Source of the DNA: an uncultured Anaerolineae bacterium
GTDB taxonomy: Bacteria > Chloroflexota > Anaerolineae > Anaerolineales > Villigracilaceae
Length of the DNA stretch: 64,000 bases
Direction of reading: 5' to 3'
Assembly: GCA_903875215.1 (NCBI GenBank)
Contig: CAIQVH010000016.1
Location: 372,001 to 436,000, forward strand
Shown: piece after piece, positions 36,934 through 46,716 of the stretch
Layout: each line of letters starts with the position of its first letter
How positions within the stretch are numbered: position 1 is the first letter of the stretch
Notes under the pieces: model-generated
Database searches by the model: none
What the model was told of the DNA's origin: nothing
Seen by the model: the letters and a program-made list of their open reading frames with translations, nothing else
Translations under genes and position numbers: made by a program

Positions 36934-36990
36934 TTTCATCCCCCCATTTTCCGCGTAGTTCAGCTGAAAATGAGGGGAGACAGAGGGGGG
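36934..36990. repeat. C/G-rich inverted repeats between serA and DUF1015 genes
   Basis: CATTTTC (36945-36951) pairs with GAAAATG (36966-36972), flanked by C6 and G-rich runs that can extend the stem. No T run, so it may be a processing or pause structure rather than a terminator. Confidence 0.45.
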
Positions 36991-37890
36991 CTATTTTTTG
37001 GCAAAATCGATGACGATCTGCGCCACTTCCGCGCCGACGCGGGTTTGGGCTTCTTTGGTGGCGGCGCCGATGTGCGGGGAGCCGATCACGTTTTCGAGCT
37101 TGAGCAGTTTCCAGTCGGTGGGGGGTTCCTCGGCGAAAACGTCGAGGGCTGCGCCGGCCACTTTTCCGCTGGTCAGAGCCTCGTAGAGGGCATCTTCGTT
37201 GATGATGCCGCCGCGGGCACAGTTGATGATGCGCACACCGGTTTTCATCTTGGCGAACTGTTCCGCGCCGATCATATTGGCGGATTCGGGGGTTTTGGGC
37301 AGGTGCAGGCTGATATAGTCGGCGGTGGCGAGCAGTTCATCCAGGCTGAGGAGCTGCGCTCCGGCCAGTTCTTTGACATACGGGTCGTAAGCGACGACGC
37401 TCATGCCGAGGGCGGCGGCGCGTTTGGCGGTTTCCTTGCCGATGTTGCCGACGCCGATCAGGCCGAGGGTCTTGCCGCCGATTTCATCGCCTTCGAAGGA
37501 TTTTTTATCCCATTTTTCGGCTTTCATGGTGGCGGAGGCTTTGTAGAGCGAGCGGGCCAGCATGAACATGTAGCCAATGGCCAGTTCGGCCACTGAGGCG
37601 GAGGAGGCCAGCGGGGTGTTCTTGACGGTGATGCCTTTGCTGCGTGCGTATTCGACGTCGATGGTGTCGAGGCCAACGCCGCCGCGTACGATCAGCTTCA
37701 GGTTGGGGCAAACGTCGATCAGCGCCTGGCGGACTTTGGTGCGAGAGCGCACCACCAGGGCGTCATAGGCCGGGGCAACGGTTAGCAATTCTTCGGGAGT
37801 GATTTCAAAGCTGGTGTCGACCGTCAGGCCGGCGGTGCGCATCTGTTCGATGCATTCTTTTTCGGTTTTGTCGCAAACTAAGACTTTCAT
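36991..37890 (-). CDS. serA: D-3-phosphoglycerate dehydrogenase, short form
   Basis: A 299-residue NAD-dependent enzyme opening serine synthesis. The NAD fold shows GLIGVGNIGKETAKRAAALG, the catalytic Arg lies in RGGVGLD, and the catalytic His in SPHIGAAT at the C-terminus. There is no ACT or ASB regulatory domain, so serine feedback by the usual route is unlikely. I chose the ATG at 37890 with AGGAGA upstream. The long in-frame extension covers the leader hairpin and promoter. Divergent from serC. Confidence 0.92.
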   Translation of the reverse strand: MKVLVCDKTEKECIEQMRTAGLTVDTSFEITPEELLTVAPAYDALVVRSRTKVRQALIDVCPNLKLIVRGGVGLDTIDVEYARSKGITVKNTPLASSASVAELAIGYMFMLARSLYKASATMKAEKWDKKSFEGDEIGGKTLGLIGVGNIGKETAKRAAALGMSVVAYDPYVKELAGAQLLSLDELLATADYISLHLPKTPESANMIGAEQFAKMKTGVRIINCARGGIINEDALYEALTSGKVAGAALDVFAEEPPTDWKLLKLENVIGSPHIGAATKEAQTRVGAEVAQIVIDFAKK

Positions 37891-37918
37891 GGGTTTCTCC
37901 TGGGTTAGGTAGAGATAA

Positions 37919-37954
37919 AACAGGGTCAGCCCCCGATTACGGGCGAACCCTGTT
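37919..37954 (-). promoter_or_regulatory. Leader hairpin upstream of serA, terminator-like
   Basis: AACAGGGT and ACCCTGTT close a stem with an inner GCCCG/CGGG pairing. On the minus strand it is followed by TTTTATC and lies 29 bases before the serA start, inside the predicted 85-base leader. Could be an attenuator. Confidence 0.55.
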
Positions 37955-37981
37955 AGTGGAAAGGAAACGGAGCACGAAATT

Positions 37982-38010
37982 ATTCTAACAATCGCAAAAC
38001 GGTTTGTCAA
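37982..38010 (-). promoter_or_regulatory. serA promoter
   Basis: On the minus strand TTGACA (38010-38005), 17-base spacer, TAGAAT (37987-37982). Predicted start near 37975. Confidence 0.85.
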
Positions 38011-38047
38011 CCGACAACCGGCAGAGAATCTACATGTCAAAAGTCCT

Positions 38048-38076
38048 TTGTGATTTGTCAGACAAGTTGCTATAAT
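38048..38076 (+). promoter_or_regulatory. serC promoter with extended -10
   Basis: TTGTGA (38048-38053), 17-base spacer, TATAAT (38071-38076). TGC directly precedes the -10, giving the extended form TGCTATAAT. Confidence 0.8.
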
Positions 38077-38152
38077 GGGAGCAAAAGTGAACGGACGCCA
38101 TTCAGGGCGTTCTTAATTTCGATTTGTCATTAACGATCTACAGGAGAATAAA

Positions 38153-39247
38153 ATGTCTGAAACTCTTATTCGCGCTCATAATTTCAACGCCGGCCCGGCG
38201 GGTCTGCCGTTGGAGGTGATGCAGCAGGCGCAAGCTGAACTGCTGGATTACAAAGGCACGGGCATGTCGATTATTGAAATGAGCCATCGCTCGAAGGAAT
38301 TCGAAGCGATGATCAACGAAACCGAAGCCGATATGCGCGACCTGCTCAACATTCCGTCCAGCTATAAAGTGCTGTTCATGCAGGGCGGGGCCAGCCTGCA
38401 ATTTGCAATGGTGCCGATGAATCTGCGCCCAGCCGGCGCTTCGGCGGATTATATCGTCACCGGCGTGTGGAGCAAGAAAGCCTTGCAGGAAGCCCAGAAG
38501 CTCGGCCCAGCCCGCGCTGCCGCGGATTTGAAAGCCAGCAACTATAACGGTGTGCCTGCCAGCCTCGATCTCGACTCTTCCGCCGCCTATCTGTATTACT
38601 GTTCGAATGAGACCATCCACGGCGTGGAATTTTTCCAGGATCCCACCCCCCCGGCAGGCGTGGAGCTGATCTGCGACACTTCCTCCGACTTTATGAGCCG
38701 CCCGGTGGATGTCAGCAAGTACGCCTATCTCTACGCTGGCGCGCAGAAGAATGTTGGCCCGGCGGGTGTGGTTGTCGGCATCCTGCGCGAGGATATGCTG
38801 GCGCGTGTGCCGGCCAACTTGCCGGTCATGCTCGATTACAAAGTCCAGGCAGATGAAAAGTCGCTGTATAACACTCCGCCCTGTTTCTCCATCTACATGG
38901 TTGGGCTGGTGATGAAGTGGATCAAACGCCTCGGTGGACTTTCCGCTATTGAAGCCCGCAACATTGCCAAAGCGAACCTGATCTATAACGCCATCGATGC
39001 CAGCGGCGGTTTCTACAAGGGCCATGCCCAGCCTGAGGCCCGCTCGCGGATGAACGTCACTTTCCGCCTGCCCAGCGAAGAACTTGAAGAAACCTTTGCC
39101 AAGGAGGCCAAGAAGCAGAACATGATCGGCCTTAAGGGCCACCGCTCGGTCGGCGGGATGCGCGCATCCATCTATAACGCCGTCGAACTGGCCGATGTGG
39201 AAGTTCTGGTGCAGTTCATGAAGGAGTTCCAGAAGAAGAACGGGTAA
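38153..39247 (+). CDS. serC: Phosphoserine aminotransferase
   Basis: A 364-residue PLP enzyme making phosphoserine from phosphohydroxypyruvate and glutamate. FNAGPAGLPLEVMQQAQ at the N-terminus, EMSHRSKEFE, FMQGGASLQF, and the PLP lysine K199 in YAGAQKNVGPAG are canonical, as is the C-terminal GHRSVGGMRASIYN. AGGAG lies before the ATG. Functions with divergent serA; no serB in the window. Confidence 0.97.
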   Translation: MSETLIRAHNFNAGPAGLPLEVMQQAQAELLDYKGTGMSIIEMSHRSKEFEAMINETEADMRDLLNIPSSYKVLFMQGGASLQFAMVPMNLRPAGASADYIVTGVWSKKALQEAQKLGPARAAADLKASNYNGVPASLDLDSSAAYLYYCSNETIHGVEFFQDPTPPAGVELICDTSSDFMSRPVDVSKYAYLYAGAQKNVGPAGVVVGILREDMLARVPANLPVMLDYKVQADEKSLYNTPPCFSIYMVGLVMKWIKRLGGLSAIEARNIAKANLIYNAIDASGGFYKGHAQPEARSRMNVTFRLPSEELEETFAKEAKKQNMIGLKGHRSVGGMRASIYNAVELADVEVLVQFMKEFQKKNG

Positions 39248-39371
39248 AGCCGTCAGCGGCAGGTGAAGGGTACGCTCCAGTTCTTGGGGTTCGGTTAGGG
39301 CTTTGAAGCGCCAGGTCTGTGCCCCAAAGGGTTGGTTTTATCGCTGCGCTCTATATTTCAGGTAACAAACC

Positions 39372-39420
39372 AAAACCAGGCCCGCAAGTCTCCGGTGAGA
39401 GAGGCGCGGGCCTGGTTTTT
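39372..39420. terminator. Terminator between serC and the LLM oxidoreductase gene
   Basis: AAAACCAGGCCCGC and GCGGGCCTGGTTTT form a 14-bp stem around a 20-base loop, ending in T5 on the plus strand. Likely active for both convergent genes. Confidence 0.85.
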
Positions 39421-39439
39421 AGTTTGGTGAAAGGGGTGG

Positions 39440-40483
39440 TCAGGGCAGGGCGCGGAGCAGGTCGGCCCACCATGCGTCCCGCTCGCCGGGTTGGAAGGGC
39501 AGGTAAAGCGTCAGGCGGTGAGCGAGGGTCGGGCCGGAGGCGGGGGCGTAGCGTTCACGCAGGGCGGCGGCCAGTTCGGTGGGGGTGGCGGCTTCGGTCA
39601 GAAATTCTGAGAGCATCTCATCACTGATCAGGGCGGGCATGTCGGCCCACTGCCCGCGCGCGGCCAGGGCCGAGAGGCGCTCGCCCACTTCCGTCCAGCC
39701 GTGCAGGTCCAGCACGGGGCGGTAGGAGGGTGTGGAGGCGTAGAAGGAAATCTGTTGGCGGCAGAATTCGCGCTCGGTGGGGTTGGTGGCGGCAAAGACC
39801 GAGGTGGCCAGGGTGACGCGGGACGCTGGTCGCCCGGATTTTTCAGCGCCGGATGCGATGGCTGGCAGGATGACCGTGCGCAGGTAGCGCGGCGTGTGAA
39901 AGGGGTGAACGTGGAAGCCTTCGCACAGTTCTCCGGCCAGGCGCGCTAGCCCGGTGTTGACCCCGGCAATGTAGATGGGGAGACCGGCGGCGGGTTGCAT
40001 CCGCTCGTAAACGACGGGCGGCAGCGGGCCAGGGTTGAAGAAAGGCGACATGAGCGTGATCTTGTAATAGTCGCCGCGGAAGTTGAGTGGGGCGCCGGTC
40101 TGCCAGGTGTCCCATAGGGCGCGCATCACCTGGATTTGCTCGCGCAGCTGGCCGGTGACGGAGGCGGGCCAGGGCAGGCCAAAGCGGCGTTCGATGTGGG
40201 CCTTGACCTGCGTCCCCAGCCCGAGCAGGAAGCGCCCATTGGATTGGGCGGCCAGATCCCAGGCGGTGTAGGCCAGCGTCGCCGGGGAACGCGCAAATGA
40301 GACGGCGATGCCGGTGCCCATTTGCAGGCGGGTGGTGTGTTCCGCGATCAGCGCATGGGGCAAAAAGGGATCGTGCTGGGTTTCCTGGCTCCACAGCGCG
40401 GCAAAGCCCAGGCTTTCGGCGGCGGCGGCGATGGCTGGCACCTTGGCAAGGGGGACGATGGGCAGGGCGGCATCCAGTTGCAT
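39440..40483 (-). CDS. LLM-class (F420-dependent type) oxidoreductase
   Basis: A 347-residue TIM-barrel flavin/F420 oxidoreductase of the luciferase-like monooxygenase superfamily. Marks are the N-terminal FAALWSQETQHDPFLPHALIAEHT, the GTGIAVSFARSPATLA segment, and NGRFLLGLGTQVKAHIERRFG, typical of the F420-using branch. Substrate unknown. GGAGGAACC precedes the ATG. It is separated from hom by 18 bases and may be co-transcribed downstream of it. Confidence 0.88.
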   Translation of the reverse strand: MQLDAALPIVPLAKVPAIAAAAESLGFAALWSQETQHDPFLPHALIAEHTTRLQMGTGIAVSFARSPATLAYTAWDLAAQSNGRFLLGLGTQVKAHIERRFGLPWPASVTGQLREQIQVMRALWDTWQTGAPLNFRGDYYKITLMSPFFNPGPLPPVVYERMQPAAGLPIYIAGVNTGLARLAGELCEGFHVHPFHTPRYLRTVILPAIASGAEKSGRPASRVTLATSVFAATNPTEREFCRQQISFYASTPSYRPVLDLHGWTEVGERLSALAARGQWADMPALISDEMLSEFLTEAATPTELAAALRERYAPASGPTLAHRLTLYLPFQPGERDAWWADLLRALP

Positions 40484-40501
40484 GGTTCCTCCAGGGTGGA
40501 C

Positions 40502-41530
40502 TCAGGCCGGTTTGACGGCGTTCAAAAAGTCTGCCAGCAAGCCGTAGGCGGTGGTGTGCGGGCCGGGATCGTTTTCTATCAGCGTCAGGTCGCCGAGCAC
40601 ATCGGTCTGGAAGGAGATGATCGAGGTGGTGCCTTCCACGCTGGCAAAGGGCGAGGTGAGCGGAACGAGTTCGGGGGCCACCCGGCCGCGCACCCGGCTG
40701 CCGTCTTTTTCGGCGGTGCAGATCAGTTTGTAACGTTGGCCCTGGGCGCGGGCAGAGGCGATCATGGCGGGGGTGACGGCGCGGATGCCGGTGCGGTCAA
40801 TTTCCTGCGGTTTGAGTGGGGTATCCATCAGCACGGTGGCCAGCGCGGCAATTTTTATGGCGGCGTCCCAGCCATCCACGTCGCCGGAGGGGTCGGTTTC
40901 GGCGATGCCTATTTGTTGGGCATATTTGACGGCGCTTTCGAAGCTGTCGCCGTTTTCCATGCGTGTCAGGATCAGGTTGGTGGTGGAGTTGAGTATGGCG
41001 CGAAATGCTTTTAATTGTGCTCCGGGTAGTGCGCCGCGAAAGAGCGAGAAGATTGGCGCGCCATCCATGACGGTGGATTCGAAGAAGAAGCGCACGCCCT
41101 GGGCGGCGGCCAGCGTCTTGAGCTCGTGGTAGGCGTGGACAACGGTGCCTTTATTGGCCGTGGCGACATGCATGCCCAGCCCCATTGCGGCGCGGACGTG
41201 GTCAATGGCCGGCTGGCCGGTTTCATAATTGACGGGAGAATTCTCGAACAGCACCTGGGCCTGGCTTTGGGTGATGAAATCAATCTGATTCTTTAGTGAA
41301 ATCTGGCTGAGCTGGTCGAGCGAGCCTTGGCGCTGAAAAAGGGCCAGGGCCTGTTGCAGGTCGAGGCCCTGGGGGTTGACGGCCATGCCGTGGTGGGCGG
41401 TGGAAATGCCGGTTACGCTGAAGGTCAGGTCGTAGCGGGTTTGCAGTTCGGCGCGTTTGCGCAAAAGCAGTTCGGCCAGGGCGCGGCCAACATTGCCAAA
41501 ACCGAGCAGGGCGAGCTTGTAATGGGTCAT
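40502..41530 (-). CDS. hom: Homoserine dehydrogenase
   Basis: A 342-residue NAD(P)-dependent enzyme making homoserine from aspartate semialdehyde, for threonine and methionine. The nucleotide-binding motif is LLGFGNVGRALAELL at 8-22; the catalytic region contains ILNSTTNLILTRMENG and DPSGDVDGWDAAIKIAALA. There is no C-terminal ACT domain, so it is a short, probably feedback-insensitive form. GGAG lies before the ATG. Confidence 0.93.
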   Translation of the reverse strand: MTHYKLALLGFGNVGRALAELLLRKRAELQTRYDLTFSVTGISTAHHGMAVNPQGLDLQQALALFQRQGSLDQLSQISLKNQIDFITQSQAQVLFENSPVNYETGQPAIDHVRAAMGLGMHVATANKGTVVHAYHELKTLAAAQGVRFFFESTVMDGAPIFSLFRGALPGAQLKAFRAILNSTTNLILTRMENGDSFESAVKYAQQIGIAETDPSGDVDGWDAAIKIAALATVLMDTPLKPQEIDRTGIRAVTPAMIASARAQGQRYKLICTAEKDGSRVRGRVAPELVPLTSPFASVEGTTSIISFQTDVLGDLTLIENDPGPHTTAYGLLADFLNAVKPA

Positions 41531-41546
41531 CGATTCTCCAATCGGG

Positions 41547-42275
41547 TTAGAGCGGCGGGTAGGGAAAGGCGCGCCGATCCTGGGGGGGGAGGGGAAAGCT
41601 TTCGGCGACGATCAGGGCGGCGGCGCGTTCGTCCAGGGCAGCGATTTCTGCCGGGGCGAGGAAATCCGACAGCGCGGTATGCAGGCTGTCGGTGGGGCGC
41701 AGGGCGGCGCGAAGCTGATGAAGAGCGGTTAACAGGTCAGCGGGCAGGGGTTCACCGGCAAAATCCCAGATGACGGTGCGCAGTTTGTCTTCGGTGTGAA
41801 AGCACAATCCGTGGTCAATGGCGTAGAGGCGGCGGGTGCGCTTTTCGAAGAAAATGTGGCTGCCTTTGCGGTCAGCGTTATTAATTAACAGATCGAAGAG
41901 CACCACCGGGCGCAGGCGTTCACGGTCGGCGGGTTTGAAGTTGAAATAATGGTAAGCGGGGTTGTGATCAATGTAGGCTTGCAGTGAGCCGGGGCCAAAG
42001 GGGCCTTCGGTGCGCAGCAGGGTGTAGGGCACCAGGTTCCAGCCCAGCGCCTGGCTGACCAGGTAGGTGGCCACTTCGCGCCCGGCCAGGCTGTTGGCCG
42101 GGAAATCCCAAAGCGGTTGTTCGCCGCGCACGGGTTTGTAAACTGCGGGGAAGACTTGCCCGGCATGCTGCACCTCCACCAGGAAGGTGTAATTGGAGCC
42201 GAAGGTAAACTGGCCTTTGAGTTCGATTTTACCCTGCGCAAAGGCGGGCTGAAGTTCATTGGGTTGGGCAGGCAT
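41547..42275 (-). CDS. SCO1664-family protein (lipid-kinase-like fold)
   Basis: A 242-residue protein. The pattern GSNYTFLVEVQ...PAVYKPVRGEQPLWDFPANSLAGREVATYLVS, then LFDLLINNADRKGSHIFF, then LYAIDHGLCFH is that of SCO1664 proteins, which share the catalytic-loop pattern of PI3/4-kinase-like and HipA-like kinases (NNADRKGSH for the loop, IDHG for the metal-binding motif). Biochemical target unknown. Start at ATG 42275 or a GTG two codons earlier. It overlaps no gene but lies 10 bases after the DUF3090 stop, the usual SCO1664 partner. Confidence 0.8.
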   Translation of the reverse strand: MPAQPNELQPAFAQGKIELKGQFTFGSNYTFLVEVQHAGQVFPAVYKPVRGEQPLWDFPANSLAGREVATYLVSQALGWNLVPYTLLRTEGPFGPGSLQAYIDHNPAYHYFNFKPADRERLRPVVLFDLLINNADRKGSHIFFEKRTRRLYAIDHGLCFHTEDKLRTVIWDFAGEPLPADLLTALHQLRAALRPTDSLHTALSDFLAPAEIAALDERAAALIVAESFPLPPQDRRAFPYPPL

Positions 42276-42285
42276 GCGCACCGGG

Positions 42286-42813
42286 TCAGTGTTTGTGTCC
42301 GTTCTTCTTGGGGCAGAAGTGGCCGCTCACTTCAATCGGCTGGCCGCACTGCGCACAGATCGGCCGCCCGCGCTGGATGACTTCCACGCCCCAGCGCGCC
42401 ATCGCGCGCGCCTGCGACCGGCTGCACCAGAAGCGGATGACCGCGGCCTGTTCGGGGTCTTCGCCCTCGCCCTGGATCTCACGCGCGACAATCACCAGCA
42501 GGTCCCGGTCGCTATCGTAGCCCAGGCCAATTTCACCGCTGCGAAAAACCGGTTCAACCGGCGGGCTGATGCGCATCTGCGCCTCGTTGAAATCTGTCGA
42601 AGCTTCAGATAACTCCGGGTTTTGGCGCATCAACTGGGCCAGAAATTGCTCAATACCCACCGTTAGCGATTGCAGCTGGATTTTTTCAATCACAATTGTG
42701 ATGGTGCGCGCTGCCTGAAAGGCCTGAATGTAAAAAACACGCTGGCCGGGGGCGCCAATCGCATCGGCGGTAAGATGGTCACAAGGGTCAAGATCAATTT
42801 CGAAACGAGGCAT
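42286..42813 (-). CDS. DUF3090 family protein
   Basis: A 175-residue protein. The N-terminus MPRFEIDLDPCDHLTADAIG and GQRVFYIQAFQAAR are typical; the C-terminus has a zinc-ribbon-like CAQCGQPIEVSGHFCPKKNGH. Function unknown, but DUF3090 and SCO1664 genes are adjacent in many Actinobacteria and Chloroflexi, so the pair probably act together. I chose the ATG at 42813 with GGAAGAAG upstream; the in-frame extension of 21 residues lies in the promoter region shared with the mutase gene. Confidence 0.85.
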   Translation of the reverse strand: MPRFEIDLDPCDHLTADAIGAPGQRVFYIQAFQAARTITIVIEKIQLQSLTVGIEQFLAQLMRQNPELSEASTDFNEAQMRISPPVEPVFRSGEIGLGYDSDRDLLVIVAREIQGEGEDPEQAAVIRFWCSRSQARAMARWGVEVIQRGRPICAQCGQPIEVSGHFCPKKNGHKH

Positions 42814-42900
42814 GGCTTCTTCCTTACTGAACACTACGATCAAAAGTATACCAGAAATTGACCGCCGGGGCCTCACGGCGCAGGCCGGCGATTTTCAACA

Positions 42901-42909
42901 TGCTATAAT
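42901..42909 (+). promoter_or_regulatory. Extended -10 promoter of the mutase gene
   Basis: TGCTATAAT, 38 bases before the start codon. No clear -35, as is common with an extended -10. Confidence 0.7.
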
Positions 42910-42947
42910 CAGGGCAAGAATCCTTGCCAAAGGAGACAGGAGCGAGC

Positions 42948-44627
<1,680 letters not shown>

Positions 44628-44646
44628 CCCCGTCGCGAACAGTTGG

Positions 44647-44670
44647 CCTGCTGGCTATTGCGCCAGCAGG
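44647..44670. terminator. Hairpin overlapping the pfkA stop
   Basis: CCTGCTGGC and GCCAGCAGG form a 9-bp stem with a 6-base loop. It lies between convergent genes and has no T run; weak terminator at best. Confidence 0.4.
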
Positions 44671-45638
44671 TTGACCATCTCGTAATATTCCATATTCACT
44701 TCGCGCTTGTTGGCGATGACTTCCTCCAACGGGATGTAGTCAATGCCGCGCCCCTTCAGTCCGGTCATCACCCCACTGATGCCGGAGAGCAGCGCATCGA
44801 CCGCCTTCACACCCATGCGCGAGGCCAACAAACGGTCATACGCCGTTGGCGAGCCGCCGCGCTGAATGTGCCCGAGGATGGTCACACGCGTCTGGTAGCC
44901 GACATCCATATCTTCCAACGCCTGCGCCAGATCGTTGGTTTTGTAGCCGGAACCTTCGGCATTGATGATAAAGGCATGGGTCTTGCCGCGCAGGTAGGCG
45001 CTCTCCACCACCCGAGCAATTTCATCGAGCGTCACCTTGGTTTCAGGGATCAGCACAATCTCTGCGCCGCTGACGATGCCCGCCATGACGGCCAGGTAGC
45101 CCGAACCGCGGCCCATCGTCTCAACCAGGAAGACGCGCCCGTGGGAGGAAGCCGTATCGCGCAGTTTGTCCACCGCATCCATGATGGTGTTCATGGCGGT
45201 ATCCACGCCGATCGAGATGTTCGTGCCCCAGATGTCGTTATCAATACTGCCCGGCACGCCCACCACCTTGATGCCCTGCCGATGCAGCGCCAGCGCGCCA
45301 GTCAGTGAGCCATCGCCGCCGATCACCACCAGCCCATCCATGCCGACTTCATTCATCTTACGGATCGCTTCGCGCTGACCGCGCGGCTCGCGGAAAGCCA
45401 TCGAGCGCTTGGTTTGCAAAAACGTACCGCCGCGCACCAGGATGCCGCCCACATCGCGCGCGCCCAGCTCACGGAATTCGCCGTTGATCAGGCCTTCATA
45501 CCCGTTATTGATGCCAATCACCCGCGCCCCTCGGGCAATGCCCGTGCGCACAACTGCGCGGATGCAGGGATTCATACCCGGCGCATCTCCACCGGAAGTC
45601 AGTACGCCGATTTTCATCGGTCTTTGATCGAGTGCCAT
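44655..45638 (-). CDS. pfkA: ATP-dependent 6-phosphofructokinase
   Basis: A 327-residue glycolytic enzyme. GVLTSGGDAPGMNPCIRAVVR at 11-31, VVIGGDGSLTGA, the catalytic PGSIDND and the later ETMGRGSGYLA are canonical. The GGDGS and PGSIDND motifs indicate ATP rather than PPi as donor (PPi enzymes usually have GGDDS and PKTIDND). Five bases separate it from rnz upstream. The alternative start at M8 (45617) gives the usual family N-terminus. Confidence 0.96.
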   Translation of the reverse strand: MALDQRPMKIGVLTSGGDAPGMNPCIRAVVRTGIARGARVIGINNGYEGLINGEFRELGARDVGGILVRGGTFLQTKRSMAFREPRGQREAIRKMNEVGMDGLVVIGGDGSLTGALALHRQGIKVVGVPGSIDNDIWGTNISIGVDTAMNTIMDAVDKLRDTASSHGRVFLVETMGRGSGYLAVMAGIVSGAEIVLIPETKVTLDEIARVVESAYLRGKTHAFIINAEGSGYKTNDLAQALEDMDVGYQTRVTILGHIQRGGSPTAYDRLLASRMGVKAVDALLSGISGVMTGLKGRGIDYIPLEEVIANKREVNMEYYEMVNLLAQ

Positions 45639-45643
45639 ACTTT

Positions 45644-46561
45644 TTAATCTCTTCTAATGGTGAAATTATCAAAATCCCGCGCCACCACAGTCTGCGGAAA
45701 GATCGCCTGGGCTTCAGCCAGAACTTCCTTCTCGCGGTAACGGCGTGAAAGATGGGTCAGAATCAATTGCTTAACCCCGGCCTTCAAGGCCAGTTCGGCA
45801 GCGCCCCGCGCAGTCATATGCGCAAACTGGCGCGCCAGGTCAGCTTCGGCGCTCAGGTAGGTGGATTCAATCACCAGCGCATCAGCCTCCCGCGCCAGCT
45901 CCAGCAGGTCATCGGTGCGGCCGGTATCCCCGACCACCATCAGCCGCGTTCCACGCTGCAACGGGCCAAGCACCTGCTCGGGCCCCACCTGGCGGCCATC
46001 CGCCAGGGTGATGGTCGAACCATCCACCAGCAGGCGGCGCTCAGGGCCAAAGGGCACGCCCAATTCCGTCGCTTTATCATTCAAAAACGGCCGGCGCGCT
46101 TTCTCCTCGAACAGGTATCCCAGGTTATCCGGCCCGCGGTGTGTCACCGCAAAGGCGGTCACGCTAAAATTATCAGCATCGAACACCAGCCCAGGGCCAA
46201 TTTCGCGGAATTGCAACGCCATGGGTGGTTTCTGACCACGCAATACGACATCACCAATCAGTGTGCGCACGCGCTCGAGCGTGGTTCGGCCGCCGAAGAT
46301 TTCCAGCTCGTCGATCGCTTCCCAGCGCATGAAGGTCGACATCAGCCCGCCCAGACCGAGGATATGATCAAGATGTCCATGCGTGAGCAAAATGCGGCTC
46401 AGCTGTTTGAATCCAATACCCGATTGAAGGATTTGGCGCTGGGTCCCCTCCCCGCAGTCAATGAGGAAACGATACTCATCATGCTTCACAATGAGCGCCG
46501 GCAAACCTCGCTTGGCCGACGGCGCTGATGCAGACGTGCCTAGAAAAAGAATTTCGAACAC
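45644..46561 (-). CDS. rnz: Ribonuclease Z (tRNA 3' endonuclease)
   Basis: A 305-residue metallo-beta-lactamase-fold nuclease that trims tRNA 3' trailers. Zinc motif HGHLDH is at 61-66, with the early LGTSASAPSAKRGLPALIV, the later VVGDTGRTDDLLELA and the C-terminal LTHLSRRY. Upstream gene of pfkA, with which it is probably co-transcribed. Confidence 0.96.
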   Translation of the reverse strand: MFEILFLGTSASAPSAKRGLPALIVKHDEYRFLIDCGEGTQRQILQSGIGFKQLSRILLTHGHLDHILGLGGLMSTFMRWEAIDELEIFGGRTTLERVRTLIGDVVLRGQKPPMALQFREIGPGLVFDADNFSVTAFAVTHRGPDNLGYLFEEKARRPFLNDKATELGVPFGPERRLLVDGSTITLADGRQVGPEQVLGPLQRGTRLMVVGDTGRTDDLLELAREADALVIESTYLSAEADLARQFAHMTARGAAELALKAGVKQLILTHLSRRYREKEVLAEAQAIFPQTVVARDFDNFTIRRD

Positions 46562-46662
46562 AAGACATCCTTACCAAAAAAGTCTGATTATTTTACCTTA
46601 AATAAGCCTTTTTTCGGGTCAGCCCGGGTCGCAGAAATTCTCTGCGCAATATTACGCGAAGA

Positions 46663-46671
46663 TGCTATAAT
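46663..46671 (+). promoter_or_regulatory. Extended -10 promoter of ftsK
   Basis: TGCTATAAT, 45 bases before the ftsK start, identical to the boxes in front of serC and the mutase gene. Confidence 0.7.
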
Positions 46672-46716
46672 GAAAATGTGTTCTATGAACTTTAAGGATC
46701 AGCCGCAGAGCCGACT

